A stretch of DNA of 64,000 nucleotides from Cacajao melanocephalus (GCA_963573385.1 CAUYLG010059039.1:1-64000); one strand, 5' to 3'. Shown: positions 1 through 11,773, counted from the stretch's first letter. A program made the numbers and translations. The notes: generated by a model from the sequence alone, not told the origin.

Positions 1-59
1 AACCCAACCAAGTTTTCAAGACGTGGCAGGACAGAAGAGACATTAAAAAACAAATACAT

Positions 60-350
60 GGGCGGGCACAGTGGCTCACGCCTGTATTCCCAGCACTTTT
101 GGAGGCCGAGGCAGGCGAATCACAAGGTCAGGAGTTTGAGACCACCCTGGCCAATATGGTGAAACCCTGTCTCTACTAAAAATGCAAAAATTAGCCGGTT
201 GTGGTGGTGGGCGCCTGCAGTCCCAGCTGCTTGGGAAGCTGAGGCAGGAGAATCCCCTGAACTGGAGAGGGGGAGAGTGCAGTGAGGTGAGATCACACTA
301 GTGCACTTCAGTCTGGGCGACAGAGCAAGACTCCATGTCAAAAACAAAAA
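60..350 (+). repeat. Alu SINE, full-length dimer
   Basis: Begins with a GGGCGGGCACAGTGGCTCAC-like Alu head, has both monomers and ends at GACTCCATGTC followed by an A-rich tail broken by C. The divergence suggests an AluS/J-age copy. It is antisense to USP25. Confidence 0.95.
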
Positions 351-1121
351 CACTTTTCCCTCAATTTATAACACACTAAGCACGAAAAAGAACAAAAATT
401 TTAAAACACAATATCTGACTGAGGGGAAAGAGGAAGACAGAAGCAGCCACCATATGTTAGATTCTGTGGTTGTGTACATATTTTATGAATTAATACTGAA
501 TGTTGATAATGATTAGAATCAATTGCCAAAAAAGGTAGAATATTTAAATATGCGAGTAACTGTTGAAGGAACCAAAAAATGTGTTAAGAGATCTACCCGA
601 CAAGAAGGCACTAAGCTCATATGATCTTATGAGTGAGTTCTAACCTACTCTCATGGAACAGATCATTCCTATGCTAACACGTTGAAGTATTAAACAAACA
701 GGAAAGCTCTCAAACTCATTTACCAAAGCTAACATAACTGTAATAGCAAACTTGATGAAGACAGCACAAAAAAGAAAAACATACACTAAATTCTTTTAAT
801 ATAGAATGCAGAAAGCCCAAATAAAATGCTAATCAGTTAAATAGTGAGCATTTGAATTTACAAAATAAAAATTTACTAAGAAAAGTATTTTAAGTAAATA
901 GTAAAAATAATGTATATAACTTTGGGTTACAGTAAATCTTTAAATTTGGCAAAAAAAAAAAAAAAATCCAAAAAGTAGAAAAAGGAACATACTATTTTTA
1001 AAACGCGTTTAAGGATAAAGGTACTCGAATTCAAATAGAAATGATAGACTGGGAAAAAATATCAGACACATGTCCATAAAGCAGGTAAGATATAAGAGAA
1101 TAAATCTACACCATGGAATAC

Positions 1122-1170
1122 TGTGTGTGCGTGTGTGCGTGTGTGTGTGTGTACACACAAGTGTGTATAT
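1122..1170. repeat. Interrupted (TG)n microsatellite
   Basis: Alternating TG interrupted by CG-containing GTGTGCG units and a short ACACAC inversion. Confidence 0.9.
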
Positions 1171-1869
1171 GCATGCAGCTAGTAAACACAATGTGATATT
1201 GTCTAAACTTTAAGAAAGCCCACAATACATTTGATATAAGTAACAAAATATTATGAACAGTAAAATCTACATTAAAAAAACTTTTTAAGTCTCTGTATAT
1301 GTGCATTGTTATAAACAAAAAGAAAAAAACAAGATACACAGTGCTAAGAATGGTTACAATAGAGCACTGGCAGAGACTGTCATTGTTAGTTTTACTTTAG
1401 ACACCTTTACGTTATTGAATACAACTGCATTTTGTATATACCATTTTCATTTCTTATATGACAAAATTTTTAAGGTGACATATTATCAGCTAGAATTGTC
1501 CAAATGCTAATCATTTACCTTTACCAGAATCATGCATTAATTAGAAACAACCTGATGTATGTTTACAGGGGGTTACACACATATATTACTCAATTACAGA
1601 TAGGTGAAAATATACACTGACATAAACCAGAAATTTCATAAACATATATAGAAAGAGGATTTTGTGATAGTAATTATTAGGTTAAGCCATATGGAACTGT
1701 TCATTTTGTTACTCCAAAATGGTACTGACAATTTCTAACAAATGAGTAATATATATACATATAAAAGCAAATGAAAGTCCTTGACACAGATATGGCACAC
1801 TATTTTTCATCACCTACTATATGTGGACCAGAACTAGATACATAAGATAAGTTTTGTAATAATACTAAC

Positions 1870-2060
1870 AACAATAACAGCTAAATTCTCAGCATTTACT
1901 ATCAACTGGATACAAATTTAAAAGCATAACATTGATAGAATTTATTTAAAGTTCCCAATTACTCAATAAAATAATTTAACATCTTATGAAACTGAAATAC
2001 AGAGATTGAGTAATCTGTCCAAAATCAAAGCTACTAAGCAGTCAGCCAAGGGAGTCTGGT
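1870..2060 (-). repeat. MIR SINE remnant
   Basis: Reads as the complement of a MIR: a gene-sized-down core, then GAAACTGAAATACAGAGATTG, TAATCTGTCCAAAATCA and a CTAAGCAGTCAGCCAAGG-like end. Strongly degraded. Confidence 0.6.
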
Positions 2061-2254
2061 TGGTAATATCAACCTATAAACTATTTCTTTCCCAATGTAC
2101 ATTCCAGCTATTCTTGTGCTTTTCCAACAGAAAAGCAGGAAAGGGAATATAAGAATAGTAAGGAGAATGGTTAGTGAAATAGAGATACTGTAATAATTAT
2201 TTTTAACATCTGACAATGAGCACAAGTTTCTTATGCTATGAATAAAATGTCAAA

Positions 2255-2440
2255 CTTGACTCAAACATCTCCAAAGCTACTTGAAAACTCTTACCTCAGA
2301 TTCACTGAAGTTTATTAACCATAGTATTTATTTAGATTATACACTAAGAGTTGCAACATAACAAAACTTGTTTAAGGAAACGCTCTGTCCCTCTTTCACA
2401 AACTTGATTCTTGCCCATGCTTCCTTGCTGTACTATCAAA
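2255..2440. repeat. Locally duplicated block Y, copy 1
   Basis: Matches 5737-5925 in direct orientation. Shared landmarks include TTACCTCAGATTCACTGAA against TTACCTCTGATTCCCTGAA and GATTATACACTAAGAGTT against GATTATACACTGAGAATT. Identity by eye is roughly 70-80 percent. No third copy was noticed in the window. Confidence 0.75.
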
Positions 2441-2874
2441 ATCACAGAGCAAACCAAAAAATAAAAATATATGAAATACAGAAAATACACAAAGGAAAAG
2501 ATGCAAAGGGAGTCATCCCATGATGGTGAAAGGAGATCTCAAGTTACTAGTTATGCATCAGGAGAAAAGAAAAATCAATACATATTGGGGCCAGTCATAA
2601 AGCTCCAGAATAGATGTCCCAAGAAGATAAAACGGTAAAGGCAGAATGATAGGAGATTTAAACAAGCAGTGGACAGGTTCAAACTAAGTAATACACATAA
2701 AAAACTAAGCAAACCAAAAAACAAAACAACTAAGTCTAAGGAAAATGAAAGTTGAGGGAAAAATGGGAAGCAGTAGTATTTATAACATAGCTTAATCATA
2801 TATAGCATACACAGTAACATTACACATGCAGAATTACGACATAATCAAAATTACAACATTTTACACAAGCAAAT

Positions 2875-2910
2875 ATGTGTGTGCGCGCACGTGTTTGTGT
2901 GTGTGTGTAT
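2875..2910. repeat. (TG)n microsatellite with CG interruption
   Basis: TGTGTGTGCGCGCACGTG followed by uninterrupted TG units: a short Z-DNA-prone alternating purine-pyrimidine run. Confidence 0.85.
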
Positions 2911-3761
2911 GGGGGATGGTAGCTGTGTCTCTCAGTGTATGTATGTGAAGCAGGAGAAGAAAGAGATTTCATCATTCATATTCCATAGAAGCAAATTCAA
3001 CCGGTAACGTGCAAACTATGAATCAAAAACACAAGCATTCTATTTAAAGATACGAATTAATGCCAAACAGATTAAATAATTAAAAGTCATTATCCACTGG
3101 GGGCTTAGTAACTGTTGCAATATATACAATTAGGTGATTCTTTACATGCAGATATTAATTTAATAAAAATGGGATTTCCAATTCAACATAAAAAGACCCA
3201 ACCTGATCAGAAATGACAATGGCACTGTAAATCATAAATAACTTTTCCACAAGAAATAAATACTTTAGAGGACATAAATTCAGTGTTTTCTAAGAAAAAA
3301 AAATGTAGATTATCTGGGCATAAAAATAAATTTCTAATTGTAAAAACTAAGAAGCCAGTAAGAAAATAGGAAACTACAGAAAAGTATTAAAACATGAAAT
3401 TATTTTAAAAATGTATTTTTCTTCTTTTTTTAGAAGTGGATTTTCAGCCTTTCTTATGGGATCGTAATAGGATGATCAACTGTTCATGGGACCAGTTTGC
3501 TTAGAACTTTCCCAGTTTAGCACTTTAAATCCTGTAGTCCAGGAAATCCCTCAGTCCTAGGATTAGGAGAGTCAGTCACCCTAATCCTAACAAATTAAAA
3601 AATGCTTATTGATATGTCTACTACTATGCACAAGGCTTCTGTTTTGTATACTGAAAGAAATGGTGAAAAAAAAACGAGCTTTTGAAAGATCAAGTTGCAT
3701 AATGGCAGAATAAAGAAAATGAACAGTTTTAGATTTTTAATGTGAAAAAGAAGGGAATGCT

Positions 3762-4018
3762 ACTTTGGGAGGCCGAGGCGGGCGGATCACGAGGTCAAGA
3801 GATCGAGACCATCCTGGCCAACATGGTGAAACCCCGTCTCTACTAAAAATACAAAAAAAAAAAAATTAGCTGGGCATGGTGGTGCATGCCTGTAGTCCCA
3901 GCTACTCAGGAGGCTGAGGCAAGATAATTGTTTGAACCCAGGAGGCGGAGGTTGCAGTGAGCCAGCCTGGCGCCTGGTGACGAAGTGAGACTCTGTCTCA
4001 AAAAAAAAAAAAAAAAAC
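3762..4018 (+). repeat. AluY-like SINE, 5' truncated and internally deleted
   Basis: Starts inside the left monomer (TTTGGGAGGCCGAGGCGGGC) and carries GGATCACGAGGTCAAGAGAT, typical of younger Alus. The right monomer lacks the segment between GAGCC and AGCCTGG. Ends in a run of A. Confidence 0.9.
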
Positions 4019-4779
4019 AAGAAAGGAATGCATAGTTTACTGTAGCAATTTATACCTCGAAAACCAAAAAAAATTGCTTTAAAAAAAAAAACACTAAGAA
4101 GGGTTTGAAAAGAGTGAAAGAAAACGAAGATTTTTGGTTAATGTAAATAAAATGACAAAACATACATGGTGTTTTCATCTTTCAAATCTGAAAAAGGAAA
4201 AAATTGTAATCAAAACATTGTAAAGCTCCGATATTAGAGAGGAAAAGATGTGAGTACATCATAGTGTTCAGCCTCATGGTCTCACATGTCTTGAACCAAC
4301 TAGGTTATCAAAAATTAATTATGGGGAAACATTAAAATAATATAATAATTTTATAAACAAAGAAAGCAATTTAGTACCTAATGATAATAAAGAATATTAT
4401 AATACTGACCAATAGTATGAACAATGAGGATAAAATAAACTATTACCAGGGGCAATTACTCAGTTATTATTGTTCATCAATGTCCTCATACTCTTCAAAT
4501 AAAAAATACAATGCAAATTTCTGCTGACAAATCAAAAGCACACTATTAGAGTGACTCAAATAAACAAATTTTTTTCTTGAATTACCCAGATTAAGAGAAA
4601 AAGAATCAGTATTAGTTTAATTAATACATAAAAGAAACTCCTAGGACATCTGGTGGCCATAGCTAAGATAGAAAAAGGGAAATTATACAGAAAATCGTAT
4701 TGAATTCAGAGAAATAACATATTTTAACAAGTTTAATTTTGAAAAAGAAAAGAAATGAAAATGAAAATGTTCATTGTAC

Positions 4780-4875
4780 CTTAAAGAACCCTGCTTCTGG
4801 ACCACACCTGTCATATACACTCCTGGATTTACCTATCGCCATGATAATACCTTGCATGTTCGGTGTCATCATGAT
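4780..4875 (-). CDS. USP25: USP25 cassette exon 19b (32 codons)
   Basis: 96 bp, acceptor ...cttctgtggcag, donor AAG|gtacaa, phase 0 at both ends. It reads IMMTPNMQGIIMAIGKSRSV and YDRCGPEAGFFK without a stop. Its 32 codons match the difference between USP25a (1055) and USP25b (1087), so it fits exon 19b. It lies 2.0 kb downstream of 19a in the transcript. The next constitutive exon (AIKLEYARL...) was searched for by eye down to position 1 and not found. I do not know a function for this peptide. The C-terminal halves of 19a and 19b can be aligned weakly around a shared Ala-Ile. Confidence 0.88.
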
Positions 4876-5315
4876 CTGCCACAGAAGATTTAAAGTAAGA
4901 GTTTTGAATAGTTAACATTTAAAAAAAGTTTTAAACTAAAATAATGTATTTACATGCAAGCTGAAATTCCTTTGTTTTCCACTATTTATAAATCAAATGT
5001 TACATTTTTAATACCAAATTTAATCCAATATACATGTAAGCATCTTTTAAAATCATCCATACAGGGCACAGCTGGCTCATACGGTAACTTTGTGCAAACT
5101 GCAAAAAGACAGCCTCTCTAAATCTGAGAATTTTAAGAAGGCAAGCTGCTTTTAGACAAGCAAATTAGAAAATGTGCTATCATCTGAGTGAACTATTTAG
5201 AAAAAGCAACACCCCTTTTTATCAATGAAAAAAGGTACCTCTTCCTCAAGCCTCAGAGAGCTCAGCATGAGCTCCACTTGCTTCCCACTTCTGCCCCTTG
5301 TCTAGTCACCCTTGC

Positions 5316-5405
5316 AGAACTGTACAACCTGCACATCCCTAAGCAGCAGCCTGTATCCATAACTTATTTTTAAGTTCCAACGCACATGAACTGTTATAAA
5401 GTGTC
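5316..5405. repeat. Locally duplicated block X, copy 1
   Basis: Direct-orientation match to 7060-7150: ACTGTACAACCTGCACATCC against ACTGTACAACCCGCACATCC, then CTGTATCCAT and ACGCACATGAACT-like sequence. Roughly 80 percent identity by eye. Confidence 0.8.
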
Positions 5406-5736
5406 ACTCCAATACATTTTTAAAAACAACAACAAAACACACAACTCTGTCAACAGCATAAGCGCTTGTACAAAAGATAGTGTTAAATGATTAATCACAA
5501 TTCAACTTTTTTAAATATGAGAAGGCACACCCAAAACAAGCACTTAACTGCTTGATCAATAAATTGATATGTTTATTAAAAACATGCCAGGTTCCATAAT
5601 TTTCAAGAGCCAGCATGTTTATGAAATAGCTAACGGGAACAATGTAGAGTCATAGTACTAAACACTTAAGCATTTCTTTGTTTTCATAATAGCTTATTAT
5701 TTTCAGCTGTTTATATTTTAAAATATCTGCCAAGTA

Positions 5737-5925
5737 AAATTACTCAAAGCCTTGTGAAGCTATCTTATCACAATCAAGAGATTGCAACCATTACCTCTGA
5801 TTCCCTGAACCTATTACTCACCGTATTTATTTTGGATTATACACTGAGAATTACAATATATCTAACATCTGCTTAAGAAAACCCTCTGACCAGTTTATCT
5901 CACAAATCTGCTTCTCATTCTCTTT
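5737..5925. repeat. Locally duplicated block Y, copy 2
   Basis: Partner of 2255-2440. It lies on the transcript-downstream side of exon 19a, as copy 1 does for exon 19b. Confidence 0.75.
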
Positions 5926-6881
5926 ATGACCTGTGATTTCTTACACTGGCACAGTGATATGTCTTTATGACACTCTGAGTTTGGTGATTAACTATAGCAT
6001 GATAGTAACTGTAACACTGGAGTAAGTCAGAAAAAAAGTTACATGGAGAAAACTTATATATATGCAATTCTTATCCAAACCCATAGAAACTAACAAATGA
6101 TAAACTCCAACAAGCATTTTTCCAAATCACCCCACTGCTCAATAGTTATGGCCTTCTCTGTGTTATTATTCAAAAACAGCTCAAAAACAGCTTTACTGGC
6201 CCAAGTCTCAAGAGAAAAGTGAAAAAGGAGAGAAAATAATCTGATGGAATAGGACAAAAGATCATTTTCATCTGGATTCCAAAGAACTAAATTATGAAAA
6301 ACAAAAATGCCTCCACACTATTGGAAAACTAAGTAAATGAGAATGAACAGTGAAGAGATAAGTATAAACATGGAGGTGCTATTAACAGTAGGCACTGAGT
6401 AATCTTGATGAGTTACTCCATTCAGAGTCATATGGAGACATTGTAGTAGCAAAAATATCAATTATCCATCCTGCAATCATGCTGTGGAATTTCCTGGTAG
6501 GAAATGGTGGGCAAATGTTATAATTCAAGTAAAACAGGAATGGAATATAAAAAAATTATTTTTAAATGCAAAACTTTTTCATACTAAACAAATATTATTG
6601 TAATCTATCAACCTGAGAACAAACTGGTACTATTTCTGCGTAAAAGAATCAACTCCAGAAACACAAAATTCTTTTGGCAAATTCCTTAAGTTTTCTACTT
6701 AAATTTTCATTTAAGTAGAAAGTTCTGTTAATAATTGGTAAAGTAATTTTGGACTATGAGGTGGCAAAGCTGTATGTTATGCAGCAACAGACATTAAGTA
6801 CGAGGGTGCAGGCATGCCCAAAGTATTCGTATTAAATAGCAAAGATTAAGTAGCAATGGTGCAAAGGGCTATATAAGGTAC

Positions 6882-6995
6882 CTCGTCATCATACCCCCCC
6901 TCCTTTGATTCAATCATAAATTTCCCTACACGAGGGATCGCCACCTCAACAACTTGCTGATTAGAAAGTGGTTGGCCTGTAGTATTTTCAGGTTT
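6882..6995 (-). CDS. USP25: USP25 cassette exon 19a (38 codons, muscle-isoform insert)
   Basis: 114 bp, acceptor tttcttctgcag, donor GAG|gtacct, phase 0 at both ends. It reads KPENTTGQPLSNQQVVEVAI and PRVGKFMIESKEGGYDDE with no stop. It follows the exon ending at Ser779 and its 38 codons equal the difference between the 1087- and 1125-residue human isoforms, so it fits exon 19a. Exon 19a is included only in USP25m of heart and skeletal muscle, which binds sarcomeric proteins (MYBPC1, alpha-actin 1, filamin C). It contains a run of seven G on the coding strand (6894-6900). Identification by length, phase and position is strong; tissue specificity is from prior knowledge. Confidence 0.9.
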
Positions 6996-7059
6996 CTGCA
7001 GAAGAAAATCATCAATATAAACATTAGAAAAGAGAACAGTGGAGAACAATGGCATCCTT

Positions 7060-7150
7060 GTACAACTGTACAACCCGCACATCCCTAAACAGTAGCCCTG
7101 TATCCATATGACTTATTTGTAAAAGTCCCAATGCACATGCACTATTAAAC
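7060..7150. repeat. Locally duplicated block X, copy 2
   Basis: Partner of 5316-5405. It lies on the transcript-upstream side of exon 19a, as copy 1 does for exon 19b. Confidence 0.8.
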
Positions 7151-8175
7151 TGTTTAAGCACATACTCTTAAATCTTTAAAAAAAAAATACCTGCATTTAC
7201 TTGGTATCAAATGAAACCACTTAAAACTGAACATCAAAATCAAACACATTTATCAAGTAGTAATACAAAATCTACAGTTTTCCCTTTACATCCTCAAACT
7301 GCATATCACCAATATCATTACATTTTTCCTCATAAGTATTTAGAACTTCAAGTACTTAAGATAAAAAATATTGGAGTTGTATTTTCTATTATTACCTGTA
7401 TAGCTGACAACTTTTTTAAAAAGTCCAATAGCTCCCGAAAATCTTTCTTGATACCTCAACCAAGATAAGACATGACCTCCCCTAAATTCATTAGAATTTG
7501 TAGGGTTTTTTTCCTTATGATTTTATCCATCCATTCTTTCTGGTAATCAATTATGTATCCAGTTAATATCCATATTCTGTTTAACTTACTATATACAGCC
7601 TATGAAACTCCAGTATATTTACATGTTAAGTGTTCAACAAACACTTGCCGAAAATAAGAAAAAGTTGTTGGAAACTGGTATAAATTTTTAACAACTCAAT
7701 CAGATTTATTCCTTTATTAACAAATTCTTTGTATTTCACTAATCTATACTAATACAGAAGTCAGTGTAAAATTCAGAAAAGTTCATTCAAAACTTTATGA
7801 CACTAATATGATTCATTCAAAATACTGTACAGATTTTACATACTTATTTTATTGAACATATTTATAACTAGCATATCCACTATTTCCCTATTTTAAAAAG
7901 TCAAAAGTACTGAAGGTGCTTGAAAGTCACTCAAGTAACGGAATTGTGTTCGTTTTCATAAACAAGGATAAACTTCTGTTCTGATATTTCAAAAAACATT
8001 TTAATAACAGCCACTAAATAGGTTCCATTTCCACTTGCAATATGGGTAAATTTTAGTAATGTGAACAATTTTCTGGCTTTCCAACAGCATATATGCAAAA
8101 AGAGTTTAATTAAACAATAAAACAAAATGAACAGCTGCAGCTGGTACTGCCCCTTTTAAAATAAATGTTATTTTT

Positions 8176-8234
8176 GGCTGGGCGCAGTAGCTCATGCCTA
8201 TAATCCCAGCAGTTTAGGAGGCCAAGATGGGTGT
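8176..8234 (+). repeat. Alu 5' fragment
   Basis: GGCTGGGCGCAGTAGCTCAT through AGGAGGCCAAGATGGGTG, then abruptly non-Alu sequence. About 60 bp of the left monomer only; no A tail. Confidence 0.85.
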
Positions 8235-9059
8235 CTCAATAGGTATCACAATCATGAGACATAATATGCAGCTAAGCCAACACCTGGTAAGTAACAGTTG
8301 TTCTATAAAATGACAGCTACTATGAGTCATTATACCATTTCGTTATGCTACTTTAAATTGCTTATATTTGAATAATTTTAAACTAATTCTATTATCAAAC
8401 ACATTCTACAAAGATGTGCCTCGTCCATTTTAATTAAGGATTTTTAATCTTTCTAGCATATAAGAGAAGAACTGTGCTAGGCAGGTCTCCGTACACAAAA
8501 GTGAAATATAAACAGGTAAATTCAGAAATCTGTTGGAGTGTGTGGTGATAATTTTTCATTAGCAAACCAATCCAAAACAATACTATCTTAGGAAGAGAAA
8601 ATATAAATTTAAGGCAAATGGTTATTACATAGAATACTAATCCTTACAAAACACATTCCCTTTGGGGGAAAGAAATTGCACTTAGGAAAAATAAATGTTT
8701 TATAAGCCTTGTCAGTTACTGCTGAAGAGTTTCAACAGCATAATGCTGATTAAATACATGGGTAAAAGTTGAAAAAGGCAAGAAATTTTGCTACATATAA
8801 TAATTCTGTAGTATCATTCATCAAATTTAGATATCCCAAAGTACCATAACCTTTTTTCATGTAAAGAATTTAAGGGCTCACTGAAGTAAAATGTATGTTT
8901 ACTTATCTTCTTCTACTATTTTCAGGTCTTATATGAATACATTAATAAAGGCTAAACTTAAAAAGAGTTAAAAACAAGTTTCTCAGCTAATACATTGCAA
9001 AAATAATTAAAATACAAAGATTTTTATGAATTGCCTGAAATCCATTAACTATATGACTT

Positions 9060-9560
9060 TTTAAAAAGTGGTCTCATAAGAAGGGTGGCTAAAATGCTAT
9101 ATAACTATAAGCCCATAGCCACATTAATATGCCTTTACCTTTTATCCTAGTAATTCAACCATGGAAATCTATTCTAAGGAAATAACCTGAAATATGAAAA
9201 AAGTTTTTATTTCTAGCAGCCTATTTATAACATAAAAGCAGAAACAAATATATAATAGGGGAGGAGGTACATAAACAAGAAGTTAATTATTCAATGGACT
9301 AATAGTCATTAAATGTTTTTACTGAGTTTATAACATGGGGAAATGGTTATAAAGGGTAAGTGATTAAAAGGAGGCAAGACAAAATTTTGTATGCAACCAT
9401 AAAAATAAATCCCAAATCTACATACGAAAACAAGAGTGAAAAAAAATACCAACATATTTACAATAATTAACTTTGAGTAGTGAGTCGAACTATGCGTGAC
9501 TCTCAGGGTCTACTTTTCTGTATTTTGAAACTATCCTAAACTATTCCATTTAAAATTAAA
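9060..9560 (+). repeat. Old L1 (L1M-type) 3' end
   Basis: Follows the order of an L1M ORF2 end and 3' UTR: AAATCTATTCTAAGGAAATA, TTTATAACATAAAAGCAGAA, a weak AATAGGGG motif, and a final TTTCTGTATTTTGAAACTAT. Highly diverged. Confidence 0.6.
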
Positions 9561-9714
9561 GACATTTTTCTAAAAAGCAGGGGGCCTAAACATTTGGAAA
9601 CTCTAATTTCCATGGTTCTAAGCTTTTCAGGGAATTCTTCTTATACTAAGGTTGAGTAATATATTTTATTTTTGGAAAGTGGTTAGGACTGAAGTAACAG
9701 AAGGAAACCAACAG

Positions 9715-9885
9715 AAAATCAGTGCCTACTACATGCCATGCCAAGCACTTACAAATAATGCTCTCTATGAATCCTACAATCACCTACATTTTATGGAAAA
9801 GAAAACTGAGTTCTATCTAGAGAAATTAAGCAATTTATTCAAGGTTACGTTAATAATAAGTAAAGCTAATATTCTAAAACTCAGA
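9715..9885 (-). repeat. MIR SINE remnant
   Basis: Complement of MIR: GTGCCTACTACATGCCATGC, AAGCACTTAC, ATTTTATGGAAAAGAAAACT, then AGAAATTAAGCAATTTATTC. Confidence 0.75.
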
Positions 9886-11479
9886 AATGTTTAATCCCAA
9901 AGTCTGAAGAGATTTTTCACCTGTGCAATTTATCTTCTAATGTACCCTAAGTTTAAATGAAAAACACCTATGAAGTAGTTACCATGATGTTAAGCAAATG
10001 ACAGTAAGATCAAGAATCACAGGCTGCTTCTGACAGCTATGGTTACTGAATTCTTAGAGATGCTTCAGGATTTATACACACAATGAGGCTAAACTGTGTA
10101 TGCCACTCCAGAAAACAATGAAATCAACAGACAAATAGTGTATTTGTCTATCATATTATCTCCCTGTCATTCTCCTTTCTGAAGTAAAGATGAGGTAGTA
10201 GGTTGCTACCTTGTAAGATTATATCCACATTAGGAAGTTGAGCAATCAAAAATTCTGCAAATTTAAATTCTACATGATCTGCCAAACTTAAAATCATGAT
10301 TCTAAATTTAGCTAAGTAATGCTTTTGATTTTCTAACACCATCTTAAAAAGTGACACTTATTAATCATAATTTAGGCTTTAACAAATAAAAGTTCTAATT
10401 AGCAGAGGCCTTGCAAATGCAATTTCTTTGTCAGGCAAAACTATTCCCCTTTGTACCTACTCCTCTGTTCTTTCTCCTTTGCTAGGTTTTCCTCTTACCA
10501 TCACCCAAGAATCAGACATCCCAGATCCACTAAACAAAGCATTTTCCATGAAAAGCTTTCAAGTTACTGATGTTCATATCAAATTCATTTAAAGCTTCTA
10601 AGGCATTTGCAAAATTTAGAATCATCAAAGAGGATCTATTTAAATTAATATATTAAGAAGATGATATATTAATACATTTTCAAACTGTTTCAAACAAAAA
10701 ATAATTTTTAGTTATTTAGTTCATCAAAACAAAAATAAAAGAGTACCCTATCTGCTGAACATTTTAGCTGAAGGAAGTCTTATTATATATTTAAGGCCTC
10801 ATTGCAATTAGCAGGCTATTGCTGGCATTGAATTCACTGACTAAGCAGAAAATTGTGTGTTGTAAAATTATATGTGGTACTCTCTAGTTCTTGAGGCGAA
10901 TCTTCAAATATTAAAAGGAGCTACCATAAAATCTGCATTAAAGCTGCTTATGCTCACTAATAAAAGATAAATGACTACAGGAACTGAAAGGTTTAATTGT
11001 AACAAATTCTTGAAATAGCTTCTCTCAGAATGTCATATTAATTGCTAACATAGTATAATATCAACATCCTCAATTTACTGTTATAAGAAGATGTATTTGA
11101 AAATTACAATTCATTAGACTAATAATTACATTTTTGCATAGGGACATTCTTGAAATATTCATTAACAGTTTTGCAACATCTTATCCTTCTAATAATACTC
11201 TAACCTACAGTATCAGTATCTAATAGTTTTATTGTTAAACACACTTCATGAAATTATGACAATTGTATCTTAAATTCCCAAATATTCCATTGTAATCAGA
11301 TTACAGATGGAGGAATGGCTGAGAGACAGGAAAAATACTGGTAAATTTTACATTTCTCTTTTTAAGTTCCAAATCAAATGGCCATTTTAATCTATGATTA
11401 CAATTCATTACAATTATCTAACAGAAAGACAGAAACTTAAAAGTGTCTTTAAAATTACAGGAAATCACCATCTGGGCAT

Positions 11480-11575
11480 CAGATGACTTGCCCATGGTCA
11501 CTGATAATGCCCATGGCGGGCTATTACCGGGCCCTGTATCTCCTGACTCCCAGACAAGTCTCTCTCCACTATACT
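11480..11575 (-). repeat. MIR SINE fragment beside exon 18
   Basis: Complement of the MIR head: GACTTGCCCATGGTCACTGA, then CTGTATCTCCTGACTCCCAG and CTCTCTCCACTATACT. It ends about 55 bp from the exon 18 donor. Confidence 0.7.
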
Positions 11576-11630
11576 GGAGGAAATGTCATGACCATGGCTA
11601 TGTTCAGAGAGCCAAAAGAAAAGTTCTTAC

Positions 11631-11773
11631 CGACTGCAAAATTGTTTCAGGACTTTTATCTTCATGCTCATGTGACGCTTTGGTAATTACTCGAATAGTT
11701 TCTTCTTTCAAGTGCTTTGAGAAATCACTTCTTGATGGCTGCTCTAGATATTCTGGGTCTCCTGCTGCTTGCG
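11631..11773 (-). CDS. USP25: USP25 exon, residues 732-779 (probable exon 18)
   Basis: 143 bp, acceptor ctcatgaag (AG after a poor pyrimidine tract), donor TCG|gtaaga. It encodes (A)[37 protein letters not shown] and [10 protein letters not shown]. Tyr in DPEYLEQ falls at residue 740, a reported SYK phosphorylation site. The exon ends in phase 0 at Ser779, exactly where the isoform-specific inserts enter. A MIR fragment lies about 55 bp beyond the donor. Residues 759/760 read Arg-Val and 776 reads Ile. Confidence 0.95.

Larger units (their letters stand above)
1..4779 (-). other. USP25: USP25 intron after exon 19b (incomplete)
   Basis: No further exon recognised. It holds an Alu (60-350), two short TG repeats, a MIR remnant (about 1870-2060), one copy of a locally duplicated block (about 2255-2440) and a 5'-truncated Alu (3762-4018). 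The rest, including 360-1100, 1170-1860, 2450-2870, 2915-3760 and 4020-4779, is AT-rich intron without recognisable structure. Confidence 0.8.
4876..6881 (-). other. USP25: USP25 intron between cassette exons 19a and 19b
   Basis: 2.0 kb, AT-rich. It contains one copy of each of two locally duplicated blocks (about 5316-5405 and 5737-5925), whose partners lie on the far sides of the two cassette exons. No SINE or LINE recognised; 5940-6880 shows nothing else. Confidence 0.8.
6996..11630 (-). other. USP25: USP25 intron between exons 18 and 19a
   Basis: Begins with a duplicated block copy (about 7060-7150). It holds a 60-bp Alu 5' fragment (8176-8234), the 3' end of an old L1 (about 9060-9560), a MIR (about 9715-9885) and a MIR tail (about 11480-11575). 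7200-8170, 8240-9050 and 9900-11470 are AT-rich sequence with nothing I can name. Confidence 0.8.
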
